Below are positions 12,505-24,335 of a stretch of DNA of 64,000 nt, in pieces. Every line of letters starts with the position of its first letter. Positions within the stretch are counted from its first letter, which is position 1. The position numbers were made by a program, and so were the translations under genes. The notes under the pieces are model-generated. The model saw only the letters and a program-made list of their open reading frames with translations, was not told the origin of the DNA and did not search any database. The stretch lies in contig OZ005701.1 of the NCBI GenBank assembly GCA_963930775.1, positions 5,463,669 to 5,527,668 on the forward strand, written 5' to 3'. Origin of the DNA: Cliona cf. orientalis (taxonomy: Eukaryota; Porifera; Demospongiae; Clionaida; Clionaidae).

Positions 12505-12781
12505 GATGGTAAAATGAACCAGCTGCTTGTGGTATACCGTATAGCCGGAAATTTTGTGGGGAATTAAATTTGGCGGTTTGGCGGTCTACATTACAACCGC
12601 CAAATTAAAATCCGCCAAACTTTCCTACTCGCATATAATATACGTATGGCAATCCCGTACTGAACCGCCAAATTTAAATCCGCCACTATTCTTCTAATAG
12701 CGATTTGGGGCTCAACCGCCAAATTTAATGCCCGCCAATATTTCCGGCTGATGGTAAAATGAACCAGCTGCTTGTGGTATA
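12505..12781. mobile_element. Partial MITE flanked by a 32 bp direct repeat
   Basis: The element interior is 12,537-12,749. It begins ccgtatagccggaaatttt and ends aatatttccggct, so the right terminus lacks its last six bases. It is full of NCCGCCAAATT motifs in both orientations. The flanks 12,505-12,536 and 12,750-12,781 are identical 32-mers, and unit A has the 32-mer once (1,449-1,480, one mismatch). There is no coding capacity. Confidence 0.8.
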
Positions 12782-13224
12782 TAGTGCCTTACAAACTTTG
12801 GTGTTTGCAGCAAGTATATTCTGGGCATTGTGGTCATCAAATTCAATCATATTGGGTGTGGTGTGGGTGGAGTTTTAATTAATGATGGGCGGATCTAGTG
12901 GGAGTGGTTTATGTCCCTGGAGCTGTTCAGGAGAAGTTGGAGCCTATGCAATATGTAAAAGCACTGCATGAATTAATAGTGCACTCATCACTATTTACTC
13001 CCTACAATAGTGTAGGGAAGATTTAGTGCTATGGGGCACTACTTCTTCCCCACAGCAATATAGGAAAGAAATAGTGCCACCCTCGCTGATTTCTCCCTAT
13101 AATTAATTTAAATAATAGGAGTGATTTAGTGCATGTGGCATTAAATGTGCCCTACAATAATGTAGGCAAAATTTAGTGCTTGATGGCACTATTTATACCC
13201 CATTCTATTGTAGGGAAGGGAAGA

Positions 13225-14140
13225 AATACACACACACACACACCTACCATGGAACAATATTTAGGATACTGCATGCGGACTGGAGGCATGATAACTCAAA
13301 TACCAATAACTCTTCAGAGTAGTGTTGCATGTGAACCGGGTGGTAGGGAACCAATAGTGTTAGCCTCGTACCCTCAAAGGGCCTGGGTACAAGGCTATAG
13401 AAGCACATAACATTTATAATAATAATTATTAGTATTAAACCAGCTGATGGGCAGCCTTTCAAATGAAAAACAGCTGGCCAAAGTTTAGACACGTGTTTGT
13501 ATAGAGTGCAGTACATGTATATAATGCACATGGTAGTACAATTTGCGTGTAAATAGAGACGAGTGCATTGGGTAAGGCTTGCAGGAAAGTCAAGAAGCTA
13601 AGCAGTTACTTCGCTGACTATTAGCAGACAGGCAGTACTTTTACAGGAGTTGTATCTGGAACTACTTATTTTGTATCTTGAAAGCAGTCTACTATTTGTT
13701 CATTCTGTCCATTGAAAAGCTGTCAGGGTGCGTGAAAGAATGGATCTATGGTGAAAGGTAGCAGTCCTGAGTAAATGTCGCCAGAACTGGAGAAAAAGCT
13801 TTTCAGCGAAATCCAAAAAATATATGCATTTGAAAAGCCTTAAGAATCATATAACAGCATGCTTAAGACTTGCAAACGAGGTATGTAGCAGTCAGAGAGT
13901 TAACAGACAGACAGACAGAGACAGACAGATACACAGAATGACTACCGTAACCCTCATGCGCCAAGGGTTAACTGGAGCTCTCAAGAGCGACAAAACTCTC
14001 AGCGCGTTACATGGCATTAGCTGCACAAACAAGCAATGACAATACAATTGTTACAGCACAGCATTGTTGTTCAAGCAGTTCAACAGTTTGCAACACTGAA
14101 ACAAAACAAATCTTCTTAGCGTGTATTCCATAATAATACG
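13225..14140. other. Segment present only in unit B
   Basis: It replaces the A 1,925-2,290 equivalent and starts with a (CA)n run (13,229-13,243). Near 13,890-13,975 it holds a (CAGA)n run and accgtaaccctcatgcgccaagggtta, an inverted partner of the repeat seen at 55,605 onward. I see no gene in it. Confidence 0.6.
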
Positions 14141-14263
14141 CACAAAAAAAATCATCCCTCTCAAATGCTCTGGATCTCTCTCACATACATGTACTCTCTT
14201 AGAGCTTTCTCTCTGTATAAGTTACTATTACTATCCAAAAATGTTACAATTTCAATAACTCAC

Positions 14264-14353
14264 CCACAAGCCCACCGAAGAACATAACCTGCAGTATCGT
14301 CATTGAGCTTAGCATTCTTTATCAGCCACTGCACCACTTCAAGATGGTCCTTC
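14264..14353 (-). CDS. Ankyrin-repeat exon, degenerate type (unit B, distal copy)
   Basis: A 90 bp minus-strand exon, acceptor ctactccag|G and donor GG|GTGAGT, phase 2-2. It codes KDHLEVVQWLIKNAKLNDD and ends in LRWACG. Its start differs from the unit A copy by one residue (K for E). It is a local duplicate of 15,416-15,505 and both copies are intact. Confidence 0.72.
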
Positions 14354-15415
14354 CTGGAGTAGCGAGAACACACGTACATAACTGAATCTGCTAGCACTGT
14401 TTACAAATCCCTTGTATCACTCAAAAGCTTCATACATGTAGCTACAAATAATCTAAGCTACAAAAGCAGTGATTAAATATAATTGGGGCCAGTCAATTAA
14501 ATTTTTCTGTTAGTAGTCATTGTTGTAATTTAGTGCAAATCCCTTTGCTCATTGAACCTGTCAGTTGTTCAAGCTAGTTTAATTGCCAGCCAAAGCAGTG
14601 AAGCCAGTAACCTGTTTGGTAGAATATAGTCACACACACTGATGATGGCATGGAACATCAATCCAGGATGCAGGCAGGAAGCTTTATTGTAAACTTTAGC
14701 GTAGGTGGTAAATGTGAGCAGGCACGTGGCCACGGATTCGATTCCCAGTGGCTACCCTGGGCTTTTTCTCTTCCAGCTGGCTTACTAATGTAGATGAGAT
14801 GAAGGATTTGTGGTACTCAAGTACAGTTTAAATACTATCAACACAGATATGAAGCCTGCGGTACTTTAGTAGTTTGGCTACTCTCAATACAGATATGAAT
14901 GAATGTGAAGGGTTCATCTGTCGAACTATCATGTACAAGAGGCTGAAGAGAACTGACATGCAGTGGTATTGATAAAGAATGGGAATCAGGTTCATTCACA
15001 GTACATGGACAAAGGCACTAGAATCTGCTAGCACTGTTTACAAATCCCTTGCATCACTCAAAAGCTTCACACATGTGTGGGCGCTTGGAGTAGAAATGGA
15101 ACCTTAGGTACACCTGGTCAAAAATGAGTTTTTTTACATGAATGTGTACATGTACCTTACTCATGTGAAAATATTTTAGCAAACTTTTGGGTAAAAATAC
15201 TGTACCTTAATCCATGAACAAGTCAATTGTATACCATACATTATGATGTTTTACAGCATGATAGTATTGTATGAGTACTTATCAGTGAAATTAGTCTGAG
15301 CTCAAAAAATCATCCCTCTCAAATGCTCTGGATCTCTCACACATACTCTCTTAGAGCTTTCTCTCTGTATAAGTTACTATTACTATCCAAAAATGTTACA
15401 ATTTCAATAACTCAC

Positions 15416-15505
15416 CCACAAGCCCACCGAAGAACATAACCTGCAGTATCATCATTGAGCTTAGCATTCTTTATCAGCCACTGCACCACTTCAAGATGGT
15501 CCTTC
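15416..15505 (-). CDS. Ankyrin-repeat exon, degenerate type (unit B, proximal copy)
   Basis: A 90 bp exon with the same splice signals, phase 2-2 and peptide as 14,264-14,353. Splicing both would place two nearly identical 30-residue repeats in tandem without changing frame. Confidence 0.72.
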
Positions 15506-16354
15506 CTGGAGTAGTGAGAATACACGTCCATAATTGAAATTGCTAGCACTGTTTACTAATCCCTTGCATCACTCGAAAGCTTCATACATGTACATGTAGC
15601 TACAACTAATCAAAGGAATAAAAGCAGATATGAATGGGGCTAGTCAATTAAATTTTTCTGTAAGCAGTCATTGCTGTAATTTAGTGCAAATCCCTTAGCT
15701 CATTGAACCTGTCAGTGTGTTCAAGTTAGTTTAATTGCCAGCCAAAGCAGTGAAGCCAGTAACCTGTTTGGTAGACTATAGTCACACACACTGATGATGG
15801 CATGGAACATCAATCCAGGATGCAGGCAGGAAGCTTTATTGTAAACTTTAGCGTAAGTGGTAAATGTGAGCAGGCACGTGGCCACGGATTCGATTCCCAG
15901 TGGCTACCCTGGGCTTTTTCTCTTCCAGCTGGCTTACTAATGTAGATGAGATGAAGGATTTGTGGTACTCAAGTACAGTTTAAATACTATCAACACAAGA
16001 TATAAAGCCTGCGGTACTTTAGTAGTTTGGCTACTCTCAATACAGACATGAATAAATGCGAAGGGTTCATCTGTCCAACTTTCATACAAAAGAGACTGAA
16101 GAGAACTGACATGCGATAAAGAATGGGAATCAGGTTCATTCACAGCACATGGACAAAGGCACTAGAAATACAATCATCACAGATTAAGTATTCATCATGA
16201 AAACTTGACCACATCCCCAGTAGCTGCATAGATCTCATGGTGTATAACAATATGGTAATGGTCGTCAATATAGTGCGTGCAGTCTACAAGCCAAATCGAT
16301 GCCGGCGCCTCATTCGCAGAGATAGAGTCTTAGACTGACGCTCGATCTCAATAG

Positions 16355-16445
16355 TGACAAATTTCGATGCTTCAATCACAGGAGATGAACTTGATAGCGC
16401 AATACAGCTTCCGAGCGTCAGGTTAGTCGCGGCATGGCACGCAGG
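16355..16445 (+). CDS. Candidate exon of unknown gene (unit B copy)
   Basis: Paralog of 3,344-3,434. Reading frame, acceptor and GTGAGT donor are kept, and the peptide is identical, although four bases differ (all synonymous). The intron-like sequence before it has an in-frame stop, which argues against a single long frame. Function is unknown. Confidence 0.4.
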
Positions 16446-16618
16446 GTGAGTACTATATATAGCACAAGGCTAGCTTTAATTATCTACGGGATTACGTCAG
16501 CTAAGAGAACGCGTGAACTTCGGCCAGCGGTACTTGTTGGAGAGAGTAGCACTCAGCATTTGATCTATTCGCTTAATACAGGCATCAGATACTCTACATA
16601 CATGCAGGGTGGAGAAAT

Positions 16619-16652
<34 letters not shown>

Positions 16653-16853
16653 GAGGGGTTCAGCCCCCCCCCCCCACCCTCCCCCATTTTATCACATGCC
16701 CATACTATAAAATTGCAGAAACATAATTCTGGGTATTTGCAAAGAGTGCTCGAGTAAAAATAGCAGTGTTTCATTTAGAGGGGGGGGGGGGGGGGTGCCC
16801 TGGGATTCCCCCCCCCCCCCCCCCCCCAGTGACCAGTTTCCCCCCCCCCCCCC
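16619..16853. repeat. Cluster of poly-G and poly-C tracts
   Basis: G runs at 16,619-16,649 (31) and 16,780-16,795 (16) and C runs at 16,808-16,827 and about 16,840-16,853. The second G run follows CAGTGTTTCATTTAGAGGGG, an end like that of the element at 45,150-45,610, so a half-copy of that element may lie here. Confidence 0.8.
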
Positions 16854-17655
16854 TAAAATATTGAGAAATTTTAGTATAATATATACTAAATAAACAAATA
16901 CCAAGATTTAAATTAAGGTTAAAGAGTGATTCTTCGGTTTGACCGTTCGAAATATCTAATATCAAGTCTATGATTTGGGAAAGTTAATCTCCTGTGTACC
17001 TGGTTCGTCTACTTTTGTTTCGTCTACTACTGGGTCCGTCTACTCTTTTTTCGTCTACTCCTGTTATGTCTACTATTGTATAAATACTTCAATTTGGTAC
17101 TTAAAAAGTGTTTTAGCATCCACAAAGTGAGGATAACTAGTTTTTTAGAAAAGTTATTTCACTGCCTTTTGTGCCTGTTAGTTACGTAAGAATGGCCTGG
17201 GATGGTTTAAAGCATTGCATGCCTAGTGGCCAAGCATACGATCACTTTGTTGATGGACCGCGTACAAATAACAACCTTGAAGGTTGGCACAGCAGAGTTA
17301 AAACTCTGGCTGGTAAAACCCACCTGAACATTTTCGAAATCGTTGAACTGTTCAAGACTGAACAGTCTAACATGGAAGCCAGCATCCTGCAGCTCGCTTC
17401 AGGAGGAACATTGAGAAGCAAAGGAGTCAGCAGGAAGAGAAAAGAAGAAAGAATAAGAAAGATACAGGAGAAGTTTGACAAAGGAGACTATACTCTGATG
17501 GAGCACCTTGGTGCCTTGTACAGATGGGTTAGATTTTTTAAACTGTCAAACACTTGGACACTATACTCTGATTCATTTCATTCTCGAACACTGATTATGT
17601 TATTGTTTTGCACTGTATTGATTATTTTTATATGGTGAAATATATTATTATATTA
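16758..17655. mobile_element. B-only replacement segment with transposase remnant
   Basis: Unit A has 258 unrelated bases here (3,740-3,998) where unit B has about 900. The segment starts with a half-element end, contains five imperfect copies of a GTCTACT minisatellite (17,004-17,077) and includes the 3' part of a MULE-type transposase gene. No terminal repeats were recognised. Confidence 0.6.
17171..17638 (+). pseudogene. MULE-family transposase, C-terminal fragment
   Basis: An open frame of about 155 codons, of which I rely on MAWDGLKHCMPSGQAYDHF and the run RTNNNLEGWHSRV. The NNNLEGWH motif is typical of the region after the DDE domain in MULE/FLYWCH-associated transposases. A basic helix RKRKEERIRKI follows. 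The catalytic domain is missing, a stop lies just upstream (near 17,140), and there is no convincing start or splice acceptor. It is therefore a 5'-truncated remnant, although the retained part has no internal stop, suggesting recent arrival in unit B only. Confidence 0.7.
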
Positions 17656-17809
17656 AGGACCTAAATTTACTCGTAACTACCTCATAGATTACCTCACAGA
17701 TTACACCATAGGTTTCATTCTTATATAGGCTCATTGCTCATCAAGTACCATAGGTTTCATCATATATTACACGATAATTACCTCATAACCACAGAAAAGT
17801 AAATTGCTA

Positions 17810-18410
17810 CCGTAGTCTCCCGGGTAAGCGCCCATGGGCGCTCTACCATAACTCGCTGATTTTGCCATACTGGGCGCTTACCCGGTGTACTGAGCGCTTA
17901 CCATGTGCAAAAATTGAATTAGACGGGGCCAATCTTGTGGGCGTGGCAGTAAGCTAGACTCGTGGTAAGCGCTCCATATAGATAGAGCACATGCTTGCGC
18001 GTTTTGCCTTTTAATACGAAGTGACTGCAAAAGGAGAAAAGTTTGAACTACACAAGCTGCCAGAGAAAGTTAGCTAGTAATCTGAATCAGAGAAGGGATC
18101 GAGATCGTCGACATCATCATCTTCGCCGGCCACCACCCTTCATCATCGCTATTATCGAGATCCCTCGGGATTTCTTCTCGAATGAAGCGATCTTCGGACC
18201 CATCAACTGCGTTAGAGTTTATGTATTTGATATCGCTATGTAGAGGCAGTGATCTTGTAAATTTTTCTTGATGGGCGCTTGCCATGTTGATCTAGGAGCA
18301 GCCTACCTGGGCGCTTACCCGGGAGTGGGCGCTTACCATTCGACTGAGCAAAACAGTTACATGTACCTGGGCGCTTACCCGGGAGTGGGCGCTTGCCCGG
18401 GAGACTACGG
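17810..18410. mobile_element. MITE with CCGTAGTCTCCCGGG ends, TA target
   Basis: Perfect terminal inverted repeats (ccgtagtctcccgggtaagc at left) flanked by TA, with the empty site in unit A near 4,160. The motif GGGCGCTTACCC recurs at least eight times near both ends, as transposase-binding arrays do. A minus-strand frame of 71 codons (MASAHQEKFTRSLPLHSDIK, later NSDDEGWWPAK) starts in a good ATG context, and the next frame continues acidic (EDDDVDDLDPFSDSDY to a stop), suggesting a decayed short gene. Confidence 0.85.
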
Positions 18411-19186
18411 TAATGTCAATGCAACACTATACTGGTAAGTACAACAAATCAGTCAAACTTGGTGAAAAATTGGCTTCAGTGCGCTTCAAATCAAGATAGC
18501 AAGCTACTATGCTGAGTGTATGCATGCACTGTGTACAACAGTTGAACAACTAGAGCACATGTTAACTACTACTAGTGCATCTTTGAGCTGATTGTGGGAA
18601 GCCAAAGATGCCCACAACACTTGCGAGGCTACTATTACTGTTTGTAAATCAGTTTTGTAGCTGCGAGCATTTGCAAACTAGCCACTCACAAACAGGGCGG
18701 GATACCCGTTTTCAAGCATAGTAGCAGAAACACGAGCTGGGTGATAAAATTGCGTTTTCACAATCTTTTTCTTTCTTTTCGCAATAATGTAACTCTGTGC
18801 CACATCAATATCTTAATTAAGATACGATTGTGAAAAAGCCTAGCCATTTTCATTGTTCATCATGCGTTTTTAAGCATAGTGCTGTGGCAACTACAGTGTA
18901 CATGTACCATGCCTATATGCATACACGTACTTCAATGGATGCCAGTCCCATTTAAAGTTACTTGTGTAGCTAGGAAGCTCCACTTTGTCTACAGAGTTAA
19001 CAAGTTACATGTAATAACAAGAGTAGATACAAATTTAATGATAATCAGATGTCTCCTAGTGTTTGTTTCCATCACTACCACTCTTGTTTTGGTGCTTCTT
19101 GTTACTACCACCCCTACATGTACATTGGCTTCAATTTTTAATGGTTTTCTAAATTTGTATAATATACTAGCTCGTGGTATTATTTG

Positions 19187-19566
19187 CCCGGGTGAAAAGG
19201 ACCGCGCAAATACACGGTTAGCGCAAGCGTTGGTGGGTACAACGCGGATATCCGTGGATATATGTGAAATATTGACAGTTCAACGTCCGGTCATGTCCAA
19301 ACGCAAGCGGTTCAAAAATTAACGACAATGGCGTTTTGACGTTGAAGCAAGCTTGTAGCAGGCGATACTCAGGGTAGTTGAAGCTTAGTAGCCGAAGGTT
19401 CGAACACGCACAGAATCAAAACCCTCTTTTCTTAACTTTTTTTCGATTGCACTATAGAAATAAACAGTTTGGGGCAGTACCGTGCAGTTATACTCACGAA
19501 ACTTGGCGCAAAAACCACGTATTTTTCATAACAAACCATGCGTGCATGCGTTCCTTTTCTCCCGGG
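19187..19566. mobile_element. Inverted-repeat element, unit B copy
   Basis: Copy of 4,931-5,309 with CCCGGG ends. Here the minus-strand MAATPGRKGTHARMVCYEKY frame ends at a consensus GTGAGT donor, which unit A has lost. Confidence 0.5.
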
Positions 19567-20105
19567 TGTGGCTGCCATTCTACAATAAGCACAATGTAAG
19601 GCCTGGACCAGACAGGCATGCAGTAGAGACTGAGAGTTTTCAGGTTCTTTTATCCTTCCTTAAAAAGGTACGAGACATTAAATTAATATTAATATTATGT
19701 GTACATGCATATTCTCTGTGTAATAATTCACCCCATCCCAAGGCTCCCCTAGCATCTATAAAATCAAATTCAACTTAAAAACAATGTACAGTCAATGGAT
19801 AAACTTAATGAGGGGCATGGCCACGCTACAAATTTTGCATGCACACACAAACTTTGGCACCTCCCATCTTCTCCTAATTACACTGGACCATTGACAAAGA
19901 AGTTGATAGTTAAATGAGCAACCATGTACATGTAAGATGGCATTGATGAATTACACTGAAGAGCAGCAAAATAGAACAGAAACAAGTATAAAAAATTGAA
20001 GGATGAAGTAGGGATGGCAGCGCAAAAAAGTATAAACAAGCAAGAGTTGTAGGAATAATCATATCCATTATACGTCTTAATGCTTGTTTTTGAGGGGTGT
20101 TAAAA

Positions 20106-20475
20106 CCGTAGAAACTGGTAGTTAAACGCTGCTCGCTGTTAAGCGCATACTTTTTATTAAGCGCATAGTTTTGTGCGAGCTTTACCGCTCTTTGTTAGGC
20201 GCATATGCCCAGCAAGCCAGCTGAACGACGAGCGATCTGTTATATGAGCCCAGAAAGAAGGCTAAAAGTAGGCTGGAGAAGAAAACGTCGAGAATTACGC
20301 TCTCTGGTCGCTTCTTGGCCACTGTTGTAGACCTATCTACCCTTGACACGTTCTTTACGCACGCCCCACCTACCGTGTTTTAGCACTTTTAATTAAGCGC
20401 ATACTTTTTGTTAATCACATATTTTCTTGCTGCCGCGTGCTATAAGCGCATGCGCTTAACAACCAGTTTCTACGG
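20106..20475. mobile_element. MITE with CCGTAGAAACTGGT ends
   Basis: The left end ccgtagaaactggtagttaa is mirrored by ttaacaaccagtttctacgg. TAAGCGCATA is repeated inside both ends. It is absent from unit A (near 8,380). The flanking bases are AT-rich and the target duplication is unclear. A 28-codon frame (MSPERRLKVGWRRKRRE) is too short to call. Confidence 0.82.
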
Positions 20476-21084
20476 TAATTAGTAATGTCTCCCACATGCA
20501 AGTTAAGAGTGCTTAACGAACAATTAAGTTACCACTAATAGGTGCATGAATATCGATAAAAGCATGCACAGAGTTGTATAGTTGATGTGATTATCCCTAC
20601 TACTCTTGTTTGTGTATACGTTTTGGCCCCACCATCCCCATGTTCATCCTTCAATTTTATTCAAACAATAAGGGGCAGCATAGAAGGTGAGGCTGCTGGG
20701 TATTTTTACCCTGCACGCACATGCGCAACAAGGGGTAAAATAGTCAATTGTTTCTGTCGTCGTCATCAGTTGTAAGCACAAAAATCATGCCAAATCTGGA
20801 GATCTAGGCATCTTCACAAGAGGGAGAAGGAAGGGTCTGGTGTCATATTAAGCGAGTTGTAGCTGTTACGCGGTACAGGTGTATGTGCAAAACCGCACTT
20901 GTGAACATCTAGCACCTGGTTGGTCAGAGCGAATGGTAGGGACAGTCCCAACAAATTATTGATCAAAGAAGATCTCGCTCCTGATTGGTCACTTGTGCGT
21001 TTGGGACAGCCCCATAATAATACATGTGTATTGGTGATGACATAGAGCAATCCGATTGGGCTGCACTCCTGGCTGCAGCAGGTA

Positions 21085-21305
21085 CCGTATTTCTTCTAAA
21101 AATTCGGCATGAAATAATAGCATTGCATTAGCTTCGCCGAATTTTTAGAGGTCAATATTCAACATTTTGTCTGCGTGCGCATTCTATTCCCGTTTATAGC
21201 ATATACGCGTGACGATCCTTTGCCGAAAATTAGAGATTATTTTTCAATCATTCGGTAAAGGGTGCCGAATAATTAGGAAGGGCCAAATTTTTAGAAGAAA
21301 TACGG
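21085..21305. mobile_element. MITE with CCGTATTTCTTCTAAAAATT ends, TA target
   Basis: A 221 bp element with near-perfect ends, flanked by TA on both sides. AATTCGGCN-type motifs repeat inside. The unit A empty site is near 8,984. Confidence 0.88.
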
Positions 21306-21532
21306 TACATATACATGTACAACTTGTGTATAGGTATGACACCAGAATTTTCAGGTTTCTTTTATCCTTACTTAATAAGGTATGAGATATTAAATGTAGA
21401 GACACAATATTATGGGTACATGCATATTCTCCGTGTAATAATTCATCCCATCCCAAGGCTCCTCTAGCATCTACGAAATCAAATTCAACTAAAAACTCAG
21501 ATCAACAATGTAAAGTCAATGGATAAACTTAC

Positions 21533-21634
21533 GAACAAGCCAAGTGCAATGGAGTCTGCCCAGAGTCACCCTTACTATTCACATCAGATTTGCTGTTTAT
21601 CAGTAGAAACTTGACCACCTCCAGGTGGCCATTC
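21533..21634 (-). CDS. Ankyrin-repeat exon, canonical type (unit B)
   Basis: A 102 bp exon, acceptor cactgcag|G, donor TC|GTAAGT, phase 2-2. It codes NGHLEVVKFLLINSKSDVNS, then KGDSGQ, then TPLHLACS. Exon 1 (31,071-31,261) ends LHYAC plus two bases, and joining it here gives LHYACL-NGHLEVV, an exact ankyrin junction. A second partial copy of the surrounding intron (19,625-19,797) stops just short of this exon. Confidence 0.88.
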
Positions 21635-23135
21635 CTGCAGTGACATGAACACAAGATGGCATTGATGAATTACACTGAAGAGCAATAAAAAAAGAACAGA
21701 AACAGGTCATGATTAAAAATTGAAGGATGAAGTAGGGATGGCACACAGGAAAGAAATGTAGGGATAATCATATCCATTGTACATCCCTATGCTTGTTGTT
21801 TGAGGGGTGCAAAAACAATTATTAGTAATGTCTCCTATATGCAAGTCAAGAGCGTTTAACAAACAAATTAACACTATAATAGGTACATGCATAAGCATGC
21901 AGAGTTGTATATTTTGGCCCTGCCATCCCTAAGTTTATCATTCAATTTTATTCAAACAATAAAGGGCAGCACAGAAGGTGAGGCGTACTTTTATCCTGCA
22001 CACGCATACGCAACAAGGATAAAGTAAATTATTAATCGATCGTTTCTGTCATCGCCTGTTGTAAGCACAAGAATTGCCAAATCTGGAGATCTAGGAATCT
22101 AGTCTGACGGGCTAGCCCTTCAAGAGGGAGAGGAGGAGGGTCTGGTGTCATACGCAAGTTGGTAGCTGTTACACGGTGTGTGCAAAACCACACTCGTGAA
22201 GATCTAGCACCTGGTTGGTCAGAGTGAATGGTAGGGACAGTCCCAACAAATTATTGACTAAGAAAATCTGGCTCCTGATTGGTCACTTGTGCATTTGGGA
22301 TAGCCCCATAATATTGTGATGATGAACTGTAAAGCAATCTGATTGGGCTGCACTCCTGGCTGCAGCAGATACAACTCGCGTATAGGTATGACACCAGACC
22401 CTTCCTCCTCCCTCTTGTGAAGGGGCTGGCCCGCCAGGCATCTGAGTAGTCTTGCTGGCCACACCCTTCAATCTCAAGAGAAAGAGGGTCTGGTGACCAT
22501 GCGTACAGCAAATTGTTCCGTCGGAATGCAATAATTACAAAAAACGTCACGGGTAACCGCAAACAATGCAGGGCCAAATGTAATGCGCGCACCGCCAATA
22601 AAGCGTTGTCAAGCAATGAATTCAAATCTCGAATCTGATTGGACGTGACCAAATCCTGACACCAGAACAACTAGTTGTCACCAGACCCCTCTTTCCCTCG
22701 GATTGGGGGGTGTAGCACGCGAGACTAGCATCTGAGTGGCATAACAAATCAATCAAATTTGGTGAAAAACTGGCTTCAGTATGCTCCAAATCGATGGACA
22801 CGATCCAACGATCCACAAGCATCACAATAGTGCCATTTTGTTGCCCACCATAGCTACCCTTATTGACCTGCCATGCATGTGCTTTCCACTCATGCACACA
22901 ACCCAGCTGAATATTATGCAGGTAAAGGTCGTCAATAGGTTCACACATGCTGCTGCAGCTCTTATCTCTGTGGACGTAGCACACCAGGTATAGAATATTA
23001 TGTGCTCTATAGAGCTCTAGTTAAGAATGAAATTATGCAGTAACTGCACTCAACAATAATGTGCACATTCATCACATCGATGGTGGACTATTAGGCTGCA
23101 CGCTTAAACAACTTGACATGACCATAAATATTATA

Positions 23136-24080
23136 CAGTGTAGTCCACTTAATTCGAATTTACAAATCCACAGAAATAATTTGAATTAAAGGAAAATTTG
23201 AATTACAGCAACATCCACTTAATTCGAATTTAGCTCATATGAATGATAATTTTGAATTAAAGGGATAATAGCTACCATACATAATAATAATCTTTACATG
23301 TTCAGATGCAACAACCTTTTTCTTCTTCTCTAGAGGCAGACTGTCCACTCTATCTACTATTTCTAGCTTTCTTTTAACAGTTTAGAACCTAATACTGCTA
23401 GATATAGCTACTTCTGGCTAGTGCAGCTGCACTCAGCTGCAGCCATGTGATGCCCACGTGATCAATTTTCCATATACTATATGTGCATGTCCGTATACTA
23501 GACCTAATATCATGACTTAGCCTTGTATCCTAGGTAACAGCCATGGTATAACTCCCATATACCCCAGCCCTTAGGCATTATAACACCCTACCCCTGATAA
23601 CACAGTTGCACTGGTATGCCAAATTTGTGTTGTAGCTACTAGCTTTTCACTAGCTATAGCCAGTAGCTCCCACACATAATAGGAGGGTTCCAGCTTGACA
23701 CACTAACTATTGTACAGATTGTCATTATGATAGAATCCAGCTACCTACTACTCCAACTCTTCAAGTTTCAAATATGAAAAAGCAAACAGTCTGCTGATTA
23801 CACTGACCAATCACGGTCAAGATATTAAACAGATAAACTATGTTTGCCCAGGATACACCGTTCATATACCACCTTCGCTCTCGGGCTACGCCCTCGAACT
23901 CAGGGTGGTATATGAACGGTATATCCTGGGCAACCATAGTTTATCTATTACTTGTGCGTGTTCTAATTAAGCGAAAGTGCCATTTCGAATTTATGTATTA
24001 GCTCTATGTGGGGAATTGGAAAGACTTCGAATTAGAAGAAAATTCGTGGTAAGCGGATTCGAATTAGGTGGACTACACTG
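23136..24080. mobile_element. 945 bp element with CAGTGTAGTCCAC ends, TA target
   Basis: Terminal inverted repeats cagtgtagtccacttaattc and gaattaggtggactacactg, flanked by TA. The CAGTG start with a TA target is typical of pogo/Tigger elements. TTCGAATT-like motifs are arrayed at both ends. No transposase was seen; a 67-codon frame at 23,977 overlaps the right end and is not convincing. The unit A empty site is near 9,773. Confidence 0.85.
23832..23946. repeat. 115 bp near-perfect hairpin nested in the pogo-like element
   Basis: Arms gataaactatgtttgcccag and ctgggcaaccatagtttatc continue inward through gttcatataccacc and its complement. The loop is CTCTCGGGCTACGCCCTCG, nearly the same loop as in the hairpins at 52,869 and 53,375. 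Confidence 0.85.
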
Positions 24081-24335
24081 TACATTACATACATGTACAC
24101 GTAGTACGGGCTCGCCCCAATTAATTTGTACTCCACTGGTTCACAAATTCACCTGTTTCAAGATATTTGGGTGTTTGTAATGTAGCTAATGGGTGTAGAT
24201 CTTGGCCGGCAGTATGTTCATTGGTTGATGTACATGTACGTATTACTTATTGGTTATTGTATTGCCTACATATATTATTATTCATTACGTCATGCAATTC
24301 AAACTTTCTGTACATTAATTTAGAATGATTTGATT

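Larger units (their letters stand above)
14145..16170. repeat. Local 1,152 bp duplication within unit B
   Basis: Copies 14,145-15,008 and 15,305-16,170 lie 1,152 bp apart and each contains one ankyrin exon, so B has two where A has one (2,403-2,492). Each copy also holds a tRNA-like patch with a B-box-like GGATTCGATTCCC, also present in A near 2,875, which may be a SINE remnant. Confidence 0.85.

Noticed and set aside
18879..19322. 147-codon plus-strand frame starting MLWQLQCTCTMPICI in unit B
   Set aside because: The unit A copy breaks the same frame, the composition is random, and it runs into a transposon end.
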